64,000 nucleotides of DNA, taken from NCBI RefSeq assembly GCF_029784165.1, contig NC_073695.1, positions 99,947,306 to 100,011,305 of the forward strand, in the 5' to 3' direction. Below the pieces are notes generated by a model. It ran no database searches, was not told the DNA's origin, and was given only the letters and a program-made list of their open reading frames with translations. The DNA comes from Wyeomyia smithii. Lineage: Eukaryota; Arthropoda; Insecta; Diptera; Culicidae. Every line of letters begins with the position of its first letter. The stretch's first letter is position 1. Made by a program: the position numbers and the translations under genes. Shown in pieces: positions 33,671 through 45,052 of the stretch.

Positions 33671-34711
33671 GCTTCATCAGGATTGCTCGAGTTTCACGTA
33701 TTAACACTACTAAAGGTGAGCCAAATCCAACTCTTGGGTGTCGGCATGAAATGAAATGAAAATGAATCTCAATTTCGGTTTTATAAAATAAGGCATGATT
33801 AATTTCGAGGACTTGAAACAAAACGTTATTCAAAAAAAATGTTCTTGGTGTTTGTTGAACATGGTAATGAAAATTTTAGTAATCTTGTCAATGCTAATTT
33901 TCGTTTTTTGTGTTTAAAAATACGACCGCAGTGATAAACAAAATATAAAGATAGTGATCATTCTTGTGGATGCCTTTCGTCAATCTCGTCTACATTTTAA
34001 AACTTTTCAGATGAATTTTTTCAACTATAAACAAACTTTGCTAAATTCACTTGAAAAGTGATGTGAATGACATGGTGCTGCGATGAGAGCAATCATTTTC
34101 GAATCGCTTATATTCCCACAAATGTACTAAACAAATCATATGAATTGCAAAAAAAAATTTCATCCGTTTTATACTTGACAATTTTCGCGTGACATTAATT
34201 AATATTTTTTGATAACTTTCATCCGCAGACCTACGTTGAAAAAATCGACTAATCTTACGTTGGGGCGTTGTTTTTGACCCATGTATGTCTTGTATGGTAA
34301 GCCATGAAGAAATTGATGAAATATGGGAAACACATATTATTTAAATCATCTTCCTCGTGATACTTCACAAATTCTTCTCTTTTATATTGCGACTTCAGGA
34401 ATATATTGCTTATTAGAAATCCGAAAAATCTTCATTACTCGACTTTTCTGAAAAACTACTAATTTCTGCATACGCCATTTTTTCAACCATCTCGACAGTT
34501 CAACGAAATGAAATTTTTTCTTCGTTAAAAATAGTGTCAATAATAATTTTACGAAAGTAAACAACAAAATCACAATGAACTGTAGAATCGCACTAAAATA
34601 TGACGGGTCGAAAACGACCCAATCGACGTCATCTAGTGGAAAACATCTGTTTTAAGTTTTTTTTATCCGATGCCTTAAAGTTCAAACAACAAATATTTCA
34701 ATCGGTTCTGG
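33671..34711. other. AT-rich sequence, nothing recognised
   Basis: No gene or paired repeat recognised. Confidence 0.4.
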
Positions 34712-35345
34712 CAGTGGCGTAGCGTGACGGGGTGACACCCGGGGCGGAAAATTTGGGCGTCACCCCTTTCCCCCTGGGTATCACCCTAACCAGGTTGCAG
34801 TGAAATCATTTTGTTATCCAAAATTGTAAGAGTTTTCAATCGCAATCTAAATCTAACCATTTTTGAAAAAATTGGTTTAGATTACCTACTTTCAAAAGAA
34901 TCAAAATTTACTTAAAGAAGAAAATTTCTATAATTGGGTTGTTTAGCTATTCACGGGTGTCTGATTTTCATATATCAGCTAAAAGAGTGTAATTTTCTGA
35001 GCAATTTTTTTTTAAATTTTATATCATTGTCCTTCGATTATTAAATAAAGAATAAAAATCGCTCTGAATCGCTACAATGACAGTTGGTACATAAGCGAAC
35101 TATCATTGTGGCAATTTAGAACAGTTTTAATTCGTGATTAAAAGATTGAAGGACAACGATAGAAAATTTTTGAATATCACGTTTTGCTTAGAAAAAGCAT
35201 CTCTTTCAGACGAAATAAAAAACTGATATAGCTAAAGAACCCAATTTCCGTTGTTTTCACCGCGACCTCCACCTAATTGATAATTGATCTCACGGATTAA
35301 AAGGCGACACGTATAAAAATTTCCTCAAGCGTGTCACCCCCCGTA
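34712..35345. mobile_element. Probable DNA element with CAGTGGCGTAGCG end and foldback core
   Basis: CAGTGGCGTAGCGTGACGGGG at about 34711 resembles termini of hAT-like elements. The GGGGTGACACCC motif near it is echoed inverted by GTGTCACCCCCC at 35330-35341. Inside, arms 34932-35093 and 35095-35250 are imperfect inverted repeats of about 150 bp. A target duplication was not found, so limits are approximate. No ORF. Confidence 0.5.
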
Positions 35346-35454
35346 AATTCCGAAATCTGCATATGAAAAACCATAAAAATGACCTTGAAGTGTATTTTGG
35401 AAAGTAATCAATTTTACTCCAATCCGTTATACACGAATTAAAATTAGAAAAATA
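35346..35454. other. Short spacer
   Basis: Nothing recognised. Confidence 0.4.
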
Positions 35455-35700
35455 CACAATACACTAAAGTCGCTTTTGACGCGGTATTTTTACGTTGGGT
35501 TTTTTTACGCGGACTCCGGAATTTACGCGGTTTTTTCACGCGTATTCCGGAATTAACGCGTTTTTTTACGCGGAATCGAGAACTTACGCGGTTTTTTTTA
35601 CGCGGATTCCGGAATTTCTTCACTCAAATTCCGGAATTCACGCAGTTTTATTTTACGTGGCATGTATCCCCCGCGTAAAAAGCGACTTTAGTGTATTGTG
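35455..35700. mobile_element. MITE with perfect 23-bp TIRs and internal ACGCGG minisatellite
   Basis: CACAATACACTAAAGTCGCT (first 20 of 23, 35455-35477) is exactly inverted at 35678-35700. The interior consists of about four roughly 30-35 bp units of the type poly-T, ACGCGGATTCCGGAATT, CGCGG. Direct repeats within a TIR element can bind transposase or arise by slippage. A minus- or plus-strand ORF over this stretch (35495-35701) merely reads the repeat. Confidence 0.85.
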
Positions 35701-35872
35701 AATTAGTTATCTCTACTATTGGCAAAATATAAACTTTTTGCAAGTTTAAAAGCATATTTGAAAGAACATTTCTTTATGTTTTGAATTTGAATTTTGAATT
35801 TTGAATTTTTGAATTTTGAAATTTGTATTTGAGTGCAACCATAAGTTTACGTTAAAATCTCCCAGCTGGTCT
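35701..35872. repeat. Simple (TTTTGAA)n-like tract
   Basis: 35778-35829 is an imperfect array of TTTGAA/TTTTGAA units; the rest is AT-rich spacer. Confidence 0.7.
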
Positions 35873-36068
35873 CGAGGTACGATGACAAAAAGCCAGTCGT
35901 CGTATGTTCGAGTCCCGGTTCGGGAGAGACTGTTAGTGTCAGTAGTATCGTAGCGTTAGCCCCGCAATTTTCCTCTACCCTTAACAGTTGGCTGCAAAGT
36001 CTGTGTATAATAAAACAGAAGGTCGAGCACCGATACGGAATGTAGCACCAAGGCTTTGCTTTTTTTTG
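35873..36068 (+). mobile_element. tRNA-like SINE (family 2), second plus copy
   Basis: CAGCTGGTCTCGAGGTACGA start, B-box TGTTCGAGTCCC (35904-35915) and end ACCAAGGCTTTGCTTTTTTT. A short deletion plus A-run (ACAAAAAG) replaces the region between the two boxes relative to 33191-33373. Confidence 0.8.
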
Positions 36069-36598
36069 CATAAATTTACAATACAATTCCTTGGTATTTA
36101 TTTCTTAGAATGCATAGACCAGTACTTTGATACCCTATCCAATTTGTTTAAAGTCTTCAATAAGTTGGAACTGGTGGACTTGGTGTTACGACACTAACTT
36201 TTTTCTGTTGTAACGTTGTAAATCAAAAAAATTTTGAAACTTTGTAGATGAGACAAAATTCCTATCTTTTCAAATTAGGGCAATATGCAATTTTTTTGTT
36301 CAAATTTGTTTTAGTTATTACTTTTAAGATTTTCTAGATTTTTTGAGTAGTTTCCTTTGGACAAATATCACCATAATACCATCTTTTCCAGTTTTGAAGG
36401 TAATCACAATCATCAGAGATTGTACACTAGTGGATGAGCACCGCTCACTTATTGCTCAGAATGAGTGTTGCGCGTAGCAATTTTTTGCAGCACACTTTTT
36501 CCTTCTGCTTTGAGCTGTGGTTGTACTGCTCGCAGAAAAAGTAATACCCTTGCTGCCTGCACCACAGCTGAGCGAAACCAAAGTGGTGAATTTCCTTA
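36069..36598. other. Spacer, nothing recognised
   Basis: AT-rich, no supported feature. Confidence 0.4.
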
Positions 36599-36860
36599 TA
36601 GCGAATTTCTTTATTCCACCAGCTCACCTCGTTTTGACCTGGAAGCGCACTAACTGCTGTCAAAACCCTTCTTTATTCGCTCGATTTTGACCCAGTTTTG
36701 ACCTGCCGTGCTGCCCGAAGCACACTGTAAAATTTGTCAGCTTCAACCCACCACCGCACGAGCTAAGTTCGCAAACAATTATCTGGCATCTCTTTCTTAC
36801 TTGCGTCTTATATGGCGATGACGTTTTATTATTCCTCGGTAGTTTTGCCCACAGAAGTAC
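36599..36860. mobile_element. TA-flanked MITE, copy 2 (right end missing)
   Basis: After TA (36599-36600) it follows the sequence of 6323-6575 almost base for base. It departs near 36855 before the right terminal repeat. Confidence 0.8.
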
Positions 36861-37309
36861 ACTGCGGTGCGCACTGCTGAGATGAATTCGATAGCATTTC
36901 AAAAGCAATGACGGGCCACCGGATTATTTTCCAGTTTTGAACTGCCAAGCAAACAACGCAATCTACTTCTCTACCTAGATGCTCTTTTGATATACGCTTA
37001 AGAGACACACAGTAAAACACTGCAGTTAGGTCTGTTGTGTAGTTATTGAGCATGATGTCCTTTCGTGTGAGAAAACTCACACCAGTCTCCTATCCCTCTG
37101 GAGAAATATTTCAGACTCCACCGTGAAGTTTTTTTACATGCTCTCCAGATATACACGATTCACTTATCTCTTCAAGCTAGCGCGTCGCTTTGCCCACCAT
37201 TATGAGAGCATTTGTTTTTACAGTGAAAGATGATCTTTTACACGGTAGTGTTTCTCTGGGGAGAAGCAAGCCTGGATGTAATAGAGGATGTATAAGTTCA
37301 ATTTTAATT
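36861..37309 (+). repeat. Dispersed repeat family R, long copy (about 36935-37275)
   Basis: Homologous in inverse to 40325-40640 over about 330 bp and directly to 26982-27118. Shared words include CTACCTAGATGCTC and CTCTTCAAGCTAG. No ORF. Confidence 0.65.
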
Positions 37310-38271
37310 TAGGGGGATTAGGGGCATAATGAGCACACGGGGCGAAATGGGCACCCCTCTTTTATGCGAAACTATGCAATTTTTATTACAATATGGTATG
37401 TGGAACTCTTCCGTAGTTACTACAGTATCTCTTTATGTAGAACAAAAGTGGTTTGTCTGTTTAAAATATAAAAATATATTGAAAAAATCAACTTGGTTCC
37501 CGGATGTTGGAAAAATTATTATTATGGCGCACTACAAAATAAGATTCTACGGTCGTTTAAATGGCTCAATCAAGCATGTAGTCACATCGATATGACGTAT
37601 GGGTTGTACCCCAAATTTCACCATCACTGAAGTTTTGATTTAAAACTATAATTATTATTAAAATCTCATGTTAACTTTACCTAATTCGATAGGGGCGAAA
37701 TGGTCACCTTTAGGTGGGGTGAAATGAGCACACCTCGACACATAAACTTACCTGAAATTCATCTCAGTAGACTTGTGAGTTTGTCTGTTTGTCAGTGTTT
37801 GTTTACAGTGATGGTGCGAACATATGTATATTAGAAAATCTTTAGAACCGAATCGGTCTGAAAAAGGGACTGCAGGCAGAATTGGCCACCATAAGGCGCG
37901 ACGGGACATTCACGAAACAAGCCGCTAAGTATCACGGCATCTCGCGACAAACGTTGGCCCATTAGTTGTACTTCTACACAGTTTCAAGATATGTTCTATA
38001 AGAGGGCTCATTATACCCCGTGGGTGCTCATTATGCCTCTGTGGGGTGCTCATTGTGCCCCACACAACGGTTGATTGCTAGTTTTTGATGCATGAATCTA
38101 CTTTGTGTTTTTCACCATTATACGATAAACTTTTCAATTAGTGAATATTGTACCTTTAATGTTAGATAGTTAATTCAAGTTTTGCACTGAAGACAGTTAA
38201 AAATTTTTGTCTTTTTCCATGCTTAAAGCAGCAACCAAGTTGGGGTGCTCATTATGCCTCTATTCCCCCTA
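37310..38271 (+). mobile_element. Pogo-like DNA element with GGGCATAATGAGCAC ends
   Basis: TA (37310-37311) precedes GGGGGATTAGGGGCATAATG. The right end is the inverted CATTATGCCTCTATTCCCCC, then TA (38270-38271). Further copies of the GGGGTGCTCATTATGCCTC word lie just inside both ends (37693-37735 and 38004-38065). Total 958 bp. A transposase N-terminal relic (37811-37964) places it with pipsqueak-HTH (pogo/Tigger-like) elements; most of the transposase is deleted. Confidence 0.8.
37811..37964 (+). pseudogene. Pogo/pipsqueak-type HTH remnant of transposase
   Basis: ATG GTG CGA ACA TAT starts the relic (MVRTY). After a stop and a frameshift, the frame LQAELATIRRDGTFTKQAAK continues, then YHGISRQTLAH and a stop. 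A-I-R ... A-A-x-x-x-G-I-x-x-x-T-L is the pipsqueak/CENP-B-type DNA-binding helix pattern. No DDE domain follows within the element. Confidence 0.75.
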
Positions 38272-38984
38272 CTTAAATGTTATTCGAATAAAGATGACTC
38301 ACATGTCAGCATAAAAAAGTCGAGACGTATAAGGTATAGGATTCCAAGAAATATGTTTGCAAATGATTACACTGGTCAAAAAAAGCAAAAAAATGCTGCC
38401 CTAAAGCTCGAAATAACTTTCCTAGAAAGATTACAGCTTTTCAACTATTCCTGTGAATTTTGGTGCTCCTAGCCATTACTAAAACTCGTCAACTTTCGTG
38501 AGAGTGTCGCATAGTAATTGTTGTGCAAAATTCACAGGAATGGCTAAAATCCTATTATCTTTTATTTTTTCGTGCTCTAGAGCCACAACTGTATTTACCA
38601 GTCTTATTACCTTAAAAAAATCTCTAACTACAAAACTTTGATATAAACTGCAAGCCCTTAGTATGTATTGCAGAAAGTTCTGGATAGTCATTGTTCTGGC
38701 AATCATATTCTGGTATCGCATTTATGGTTGCGCCTATATGAAATTTACAGGAAATAATTTTTTCACTGTAAATGTTGCTGAGTTTCCGGACAGTTGAAAT
38801 GTTCTGTAAATTGGTTGTACTTACGGCTGAGCAGTCGAAATAAATAGAAGGACTTATTTTATACTGCCCGACGTTTCGTCACTGATTAGTGACATCTTCA
38901 GCATTTTCGTATTTATTTAAAATATGAAAAGATAGAAATTTCGTTTCTTCTTCCAAGAGCCATTTTTTTTTTATTTTACAACTT
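38272..38984. repeat. Left-arm copy of the 2797-3224 element (38355-38520) plus spacer
   Basis: TTACACTGGTCAAAAAAAGC at about 38366 and the following 150 bp (including GGTGCTCCTAGCCATTACTA) align with 2793-2940. The right arm is absent. The rest is AT-rich spacer. Confidence 0.6.
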
Positions 38985-39545
38985 TGTAGTTCCACAAAGT
39001 AGTTCCACAAAAAATATCCCATTTTTATTAATTTTTTTTTTAATTGTCTTTTCGATTTGGCTGAAACTTTGCATAGACGTTTCTATTGGCAAAACATGTT
39101 CAAAACTTTTTTTTCTTGATTTCTCCATGATTGGACCGGTTGCATTGGTTAGGTAATCTTTTGAAGTTTTTGTATAAAAATAATTAGATTTTTAAAAAAT
39201 AAGCTATTTTAGATAACTTATTTTCTTTTTTCTTTTAACTTTCTTTCATTAAAAAAATTCGTTTAAAGTGTTTTTTTTTTTTTTGAAGAGACAAAATTAT
39301 TACTTACATCTTTGAAGAAGACGTCACACTGATCAAACGAACCGTTTCGGCCCCAAAAATATTTGTAATCATCAATACCGTCCCAAAATAACATAGCTTC
39401 TTAAAAATTAGTCGTGTTCCAAAAAATAAAACCAATAGCACAAAATGGCATCTTTTGCCTATAAAAAGGTCTATGCAAACTTTCAGCCAAATCAAAAGTG
39501 GTCGATTAAATTGGTTGCCCGTTTTTTTGTGGAATTGCTTCTAGC
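38985..39545. mobile_element. Long inverted-repeat element family, copy 2
   Basis: The left part (38995-39090: TTCCACAAAAAATATCCCAT, then TTTGGCTGAAACTTTGCATA) recurs inverted at 39420-39540 (ends GTGGAATTGC). The middle matches 15105-15340. AT-rich, no ORF. Confidence 0.65.
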
Positions 39546-40324
39546 TTATTAGATTAAAAGGTTGTTATCGCAGCACCATTTCTACGGCCAAATCGCGAAT
39601 GAAGTTAAGCATCCAATTTGAACCTTTTGTTACATCAAGAACTTCATCTGAAGACTGCAACACGATTGGATAGAGGACCAAGCAGTGGTTTTATCACATA
39701 AAACTTATGGTTGCATTCAAATCCAAATACCTCTTAAACACAAACATTTTAGAAAATTGATATTTTTATGGAAAATTTTATTACAACATCTTATTTTGCT
39801 AATAGCTAAAGAACTAATTCGAAAAAATATGTTATTTTTTACAAAATTTGAGAACGCGCAATAAGCTTCTATGCTCGGTATAAAAAAACTAATTGAGTTC
39901 AATTAACAACTGGACAAAATAGGAAATAACAAAATTAAACTGAGTTCATAAAATTATCACAAAGAAAAGAACAATTTAAAATGGAACTCGTATATCTCTA
40001 AAATTTGCAGAAATACAAACTCCGTGTTTTCTACAAAGTTTCATAGAGTTTTATGATACTACTACTTAGCCGAAAACTACACGGCTTTAGTATGTAAAAG
40101 AAAAAAGTTGATATCGCAGTGCCAGCTTCGCGGCCAAAAAGTAAATTGGGTTAAGCATTCGAATTGAAGTCCCAAGTATACAAAAAAAACTTTATAGAAC
40201 GCTGGAAACCACTTGGATGCACGATGGGAGGGCTATTAACTTTTTCCTGCATAATTTCATTTCTAACTCAATTATTTGGTAACCATATTGAAAATAGTTT
40301 TGCCAGCAATCGTGCTTGATGTTG
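39546..40324. repeat. Two diverged direct repeats and AT-rich spacer
   Basis: 39558-39710 and 40098-40260 share the order GTTGATATCGCAGxxCCA, CGGCCAAA, GTTAAGCATTC, with many differences; they are about 540 bp apart. Nothing coding. Confidence 0.5.
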
Positions 40325-40640
40325 AAAGGTCAAAAAATCATGCTTGTCGTTTCTCCTCGGAGAATCACTAACGTGTAAGAGAATATCTTCAACTGCGAAA
40401 ACATCTGCTCTCACACTGGTGAGCAAATCGTCGCACTAGCTTGAAGAGAGCAGCAAATTGTATATATCTGAGGAGCTTGCAAAAACTCTGTGAGGGTAAG
40501 CTTTCTCGTACAGAAGGCCATTACACACAATAACCACACAACAGAGCTCACTGCAGTACTTTTACAGTGTGTCTCCTGAGCATTTATGAAATGAGGAGAG
40601 TATCTAGGTAGGAATGTAGATTGCGTTTTTAGTGTCGGTC
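40325..40640 (-). repeat. Dispersed repeat family R, inverted copy
   Basis: Reverse-complement match to 36935-37275 (see CTAGCTTGAAGAGAG at 40436-40450 against CTCTTCAAGCTAG). Confidence 0.65.
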
Positions 40641-42499
40641 AAGACAATTTCAATGATGGAAACGAAAACTTTGATTGTCTAGCTGTCTTACGAACCTATA
40701 AGAAAGACCGTTAATTTAAAACACGAACTTTTGGACAAAAAACTTCCTTTAAAAATAAGGTTTCGGGGAAACGACCATTATTTTTTCCCTTCAATTATAT
40801 TGTAAATCTTTGTCAAAGAAAAACCCAAATTAATCCACCTAACGGTCAGACCCAGCCTATCTCATTCAAACTTATTATTCGTTAAAATAGATTTACATGA
40901 ACACTTCAATCCAATAAAGGTATATTCACTCTTTGGATTCCAAAATTTTGATGTTGTTTCTGAAGTATTATTTGAAGTATAAAATATGAAATTTTACATA
41001 ATGTTAGTGCTTAAGAAATAGTGAATAAAAAGAAAGGACTCCTAATTTTAAACACTTTAGTCACGAGCAATACCGGGAACGTTCAAGAAGTACAATACCA
41101 AATTTAAATTATGTTGAGGTCATATATTTTGATCACAGCAGGTATAGTTTTGAATAGTCTTTCGATTTCTTTTCTTTTTCTTTTTCTATCAAATTTTTAT
41201 GAAGTTTGTTATTGGTAAATTTGAAAGATAACTCGTTCGTATGACACTAGTTATGGTGAAATAAATCGTGTAATCTTTGAGATAATAGACTTTCGTCATT
41301 TTTACAATTTAATACATAACGGTTGAAAGTCAGGTTATAATGAAATGGGAATTTATAGGGCAGCCAAACTTTGGAACCACGTGTTCAATCATTATAATTC
41401 ATCAGTTAACCCTCATATAGCCCGTTCATCTGATATCAGTATTGTTCAAATCGGTTGTGACGCAAAGCTGTACCACAGAGTTCTTCTCCGAACTATTTAT
41501 GATACTTGCATCATTCATTCATAGTTCTACGATCACTCTTTTTTAGCTTGAGATGAAATAAACGGCCATTTTTTACGTTTAAAAACCATGTTGGTTAGTT
41601 CGCAACTCAAAGAAGTTGTGACAAAGGGGAGGTATTTTTTCCAAGTTTTGCGTGGCATCATTAATGGAGAGTCCCATACAGTGGATTGAAACAGCATTGT
41701 TTGATATATAAATGCACATAAAGCAAAATTTTAAGTTGTTCCAGATAATACAAAACCTTCTGAAAATTTCACATATTTTGGGTTTTTGCCGCCGTTATAT
41801 ACCTACCCTGAAATAATATTCAATCAACACTTGTTTCCTGACGCATGTTTTTCCTTTCTTACTATCGAAATCTCGTAGTAGTTTCTTATTTTTCATACCA
41901 CGCTTTTCATTTCTTGCTACATACAGTTCTCTTTTCTCGATTTCCATTTTCATTTTTATTCTTCGTTTTCCGATGTTGTGCGACAGCTCTATCCTGAATT
42001 TTTATTTTTAATTATTCATTTTCACTTCTTGTTTTTCCTTCCAAATACTCAATATCGAGTACTTATATCACCTTTTCTGTACACAGTTATACGATTGTGG
42101 CTCGGGAATCATGGCAAAGGCGTTAGGTAAATGCGCATATCATATACAAAATGAATGACTTTGAAAATTTTCCTCAATTTCCACAGAGTGAGAATACAAT
42201 GATGATAACTAACACTTAAAAAACCATATGTGTTTTATCTATCCGACGATAATCTGATCGTTACCCTCCATAAAGTTGCGTAAAAACGTTCCATGCTCGG
42301 TTTCGTTTCACAGAATATACCCCGGGGTAATGGAACAAGACAAAATCCTTCATTAACTATATGAAATTATAAAAAACAGTTTGAAATCAGCTCAGCAAAA
42401 TCCAAAACGTTTCGTTGATGATCCAAGGAACATAATTTTCACTGCTCAGGACCAGTCCAGAGGTATTAGTCCATAAAACCTAAACTACATTAATCTCAA
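40641..42499. other. AT-rich sequence with one short related patch
   Basis: 42225-42330 resembles 8375-8500 of the palindrome-ended family (TTTTATCTATCCGACGATAA and TTTCACAGAATATACC), so it is likely a worn relative. Otherwise nothing recognised. Confidence 0.35.
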
Positions 42500-44181
42500 A
42501 GCAACATGAGTTGGTCCTCAACATAAATAAAAAACCAGTTGCCCCGTCATCGCGGTGACCATCGCATAGTTTTTCGCCGAATCTGAATCAATCCATCCAT
42601 CCGGTTTGCCATGGCAGCAGGAGCTCCGCAACGCCAAAAGGTTGATGCAGGTTAGGAATCCTTTGGCTGGTTGCAGGGATTTTCTACCTGAACGCTTCCC
42701 CATATGATGCAGCTAGCCATGAAAGCGTGCCTGGAGAACTAAATATGTGTAGTATACAGAAAATTGGTCGCTACAGAGCGTCTGGTAATGGAGCGCCCCG
42801 CCAGACGGCACTACAGGGTGAGATGTTCGGCAGTGACTGGCTGGGTGGCTGTCGATATGCACCAACAACAACGGCGATGACGACGTGTCCAGGACGACAC
42901 AGTCACGGTGGCATTGCATGATCTAAAAGCATTCTTTCGTTCGTCCCGGCCAGAAGGGAACGGGGCAGACGGTTTGGGTGATGAATTTTTAAGCAGTCGG
43001 TGGTTGACGGGAAGACTTTTGTTATTAGTTTAGTTTTTGTTCTCGGGGAATTCGTGGAAAACTATTCTTTGTTCGGATAACGGGGGGAGAAGAGCAATTT
43101 TAAATTTTTCACGCAGTGTAATAGAATAACTGAAGCATGAAAAAATATTAGTTATTTTTTCGCTAGAAACAAGCGAAGGTATATGTTTCGAGAATAATTT
43201 TCCAGCGGAAACCCCGAGGCAATCACATATTTGCTTCTTCACAGACGTGCATTTCTTGGATCGCAGAAAGAAGCCTCCCAAAAATACGAACCGTACGGTT
43301 GGCTCCACAGGATACAGAGAAAAGCGAAACTCCGAAGACCATCCGGAACTTTCTCGTCTTCCTGTTCGCAGCATACGTACACCGCATATATGCTGATGTC
43401 TGTGCTTGCCGCTGCGTCCCACCTGCCGTTCCGTTCCGTTCTGCCTGGGGCAATTGATGTTGGTGTTGAAGCAGACTTTCGGTCTCATTGAAAGTGCACA
43501 ACGCCCATCATCGGTGTACATTTCGGAAAATGGCTTGAGCTGTTTTGCGGACAATTACTGTTACTGTTTACTGTGGATTTCGTCACTTAGCAGAATGCTT
43601 TGCTTCACCGAAAGCAGTCTTCCAGAAATGCTTGGGGAGTAAATATTCATTATCTAAAATATATTCTTTGCAAACGAGCCGAATTACTGCGCTTCGCTTT
43701 TATTAGAGACTTTAAGTTATGAAACAGGTTAACCGCAATAATTTAACAAAATATGATTGTGATAATCTAAATGGTTATAATTCCAGTAACAAATCGCAGA
43801 ACCTAATAGGTGAATCGATGCGAGAGCCATTCCGGTGGCACCAGGAGGGAAAAACACTTTTTCCTCATTAGTATTATTTGCTTACATTTTCCTCGTGCAA
43901 TTGCAGTGGTGGTAGTGGTGCTGCAGACAACCGCTCATCAGTTCACGCGTCGCGCCGTCTTCCGTGTTCATGTTTCTTAAAACATTGCCAACTTTACTAA
44001 CTGGCAACTGGTATGTGTGCACGTTCTGTTATTGAAGGAAACGGGATCTGACTACGGTGTCGCATATCCACCGTGTTCCTTCCTGCAACATCATCACCGA
44101 GCGCCGAGCACTTAGAAGCAGGAAAAACAAACCGAAAGCAAATTGCAACCCTTTCGCCCGCCACCCTCCGTCGCGACGACG
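42500..44181 (+). promoter_or_regulatory. GC-richer island upstream of a candidate start codon
   Basis: GC-rich patches at 42530-42960, 43220-43520 and 43900-44180 precede the ATG at 44182. An initiator-like TCAGTT lies at 43938-43943, about 240 bp upstream. I saw no DPE at +28 to +32 and no TATA. The largest ORF in the window (43030-43554, minus, no ATG at its start) overlaps another open frame and shows no domain. Confidence 0.35.
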
Positions 44182-44248
44182 ATGGCTCGAACGGCGGATG
44201 CATCTATGAACTGTGGCGGTCGAGGTTGTGGGGAAGGATCGGGCCGAG
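44182..44248 (+). CDS. Candidate first coding exon, 22 codons
   Basis: ATG with A at -3 and G at +4. 22 codons follow (Met-Ala-Arg-Thr..., then Gly/Cys-rich with GGRGCGEGSGR), then one base and a donor-like GAG/GTAAAA. The exit phase is 1. Joined to the candidate exon at 44814-44848 (566-nt intron) the frame stays open. No known protein recognised; a GC-rich chance frame remains possible. Confidence 0.35.
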
Positions 44249-44813
44249 GTAAAACTACCCCGGCGAATGCGCCGCGCACAGTAAAACGATGCGTGTTTTT
44301 CGGTCAACACGAGAGTAACGGTGCAATATTTTCGTTTTATATTTAGAGGAGAGCAAACTCTCCGAGCTTTCCCCGATGCATATAGCGTATTGGCACACAC
44401 AGTAATAACGGGGGGCATGTCGAACTGTCAGGAAGTGATTCCGATTTAGATGTATTTTATTTGGATCTATTGAAACAATTACGAAAAAAAATTTCTGGAA
44501 TAATAATAATGTTTTAATATGCCTCAAATATATTTTTATTTAGTTGTTTTGGTATAGCATAAAAATAAATCACTAATTTATATTAAGTAATTACATAAAA
44601 CTTTTTACTCTTATTTATTTTGGATTCACGTTTATGCATATAGAAATACAATTGATTCTGTTTTTTTTTTTTTTTTTGTAATACTGACACCATTACATTA
44701 CTTGTGACACTATAAAATGCTTGTATTTATTTTTCAACAGAAATTTAATAATGTTTAATAAAAACTTGATAAATTTGGAACAAGCTACTAACGTTTTTCT
44801 TTTTTTTTTACAG
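44249..44813 (+). other. Putative short intron
   Basis: AT-rich sequence that ends with a branch-point-like CTACTAAC (44785-44792), a T-rich tract and TTACAG at 44808-44813. The T19 tract at 44660-44680 is a simple run. Confidence 0.3.
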
Positions 44814-44848
44814 GTAATTTCCAAGTGGGTTATCAAATAATTCTTCCA
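44814..44848 (+). CDS. Candidate second micro-exon
   Basis: 35 nt lie between a strong acceptor (branch CTACTAAC, long pyrimidine tract, ACAG) and the consensus donor GTAAGT at 44849. One frame is open: 2 nt plus NFQVGYQIILP, entering in phase 1 and leaving in phase 0. The entry phase fits the exon at 44182-44248. Peptide not recognised. Confidence 0.3.
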
Positions 44849-44890
44849 GTAAGTCTTGAAAACTGTCACCCTGCACTGTCGAAACTTTTA
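44849..44890. other. Short spacer
   Basis: Nothing recognised. Confidence 0.3.
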
Positions 44891-45052
44891 GGAACTGTTC
44901 AAATTACATAACGTGGAATTTGGCAATTTTCAATACACCCTCACGTAACGCAATTTTACATATTTGTCACACGCAGTGTAACGCTTTGCTGAAACGGGGA
45001 GAGGGGAGGGGGGTCCACGCCTAAACGCGTTATGTATTATATGAATGATCCC
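44891..45052. mobile_element. MITE with CATAACG TIRs
   Basis: GGAACTGTTCAAATTACATA then ACGTGG at the left is mirrored at the right by CGCGTTATGTATTATATGAA then TGATCCC. Inside are TAACGC words at both sides. Such GGGxxxGTTCA...ACGTAACGC elements are common in insect genomes. 162 bp, no ORF, flanks without a clear duplication. Confidence 0.65.

Noticed and set aside
35479..35670. CRISPR-like direct repeats
   Set aside because: Repeats are variable, spacers are not unique and the array is inside a TIR element in a eukaryotic genome.
43030..43554. Longest open frame in the window (174 codons, minus)
   Set aside because: Starts at a TTG, overlaps open frames on both strands, contains no domain or repeat and lies in GC-richer DNA where stops are rarer. 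Probably chance.
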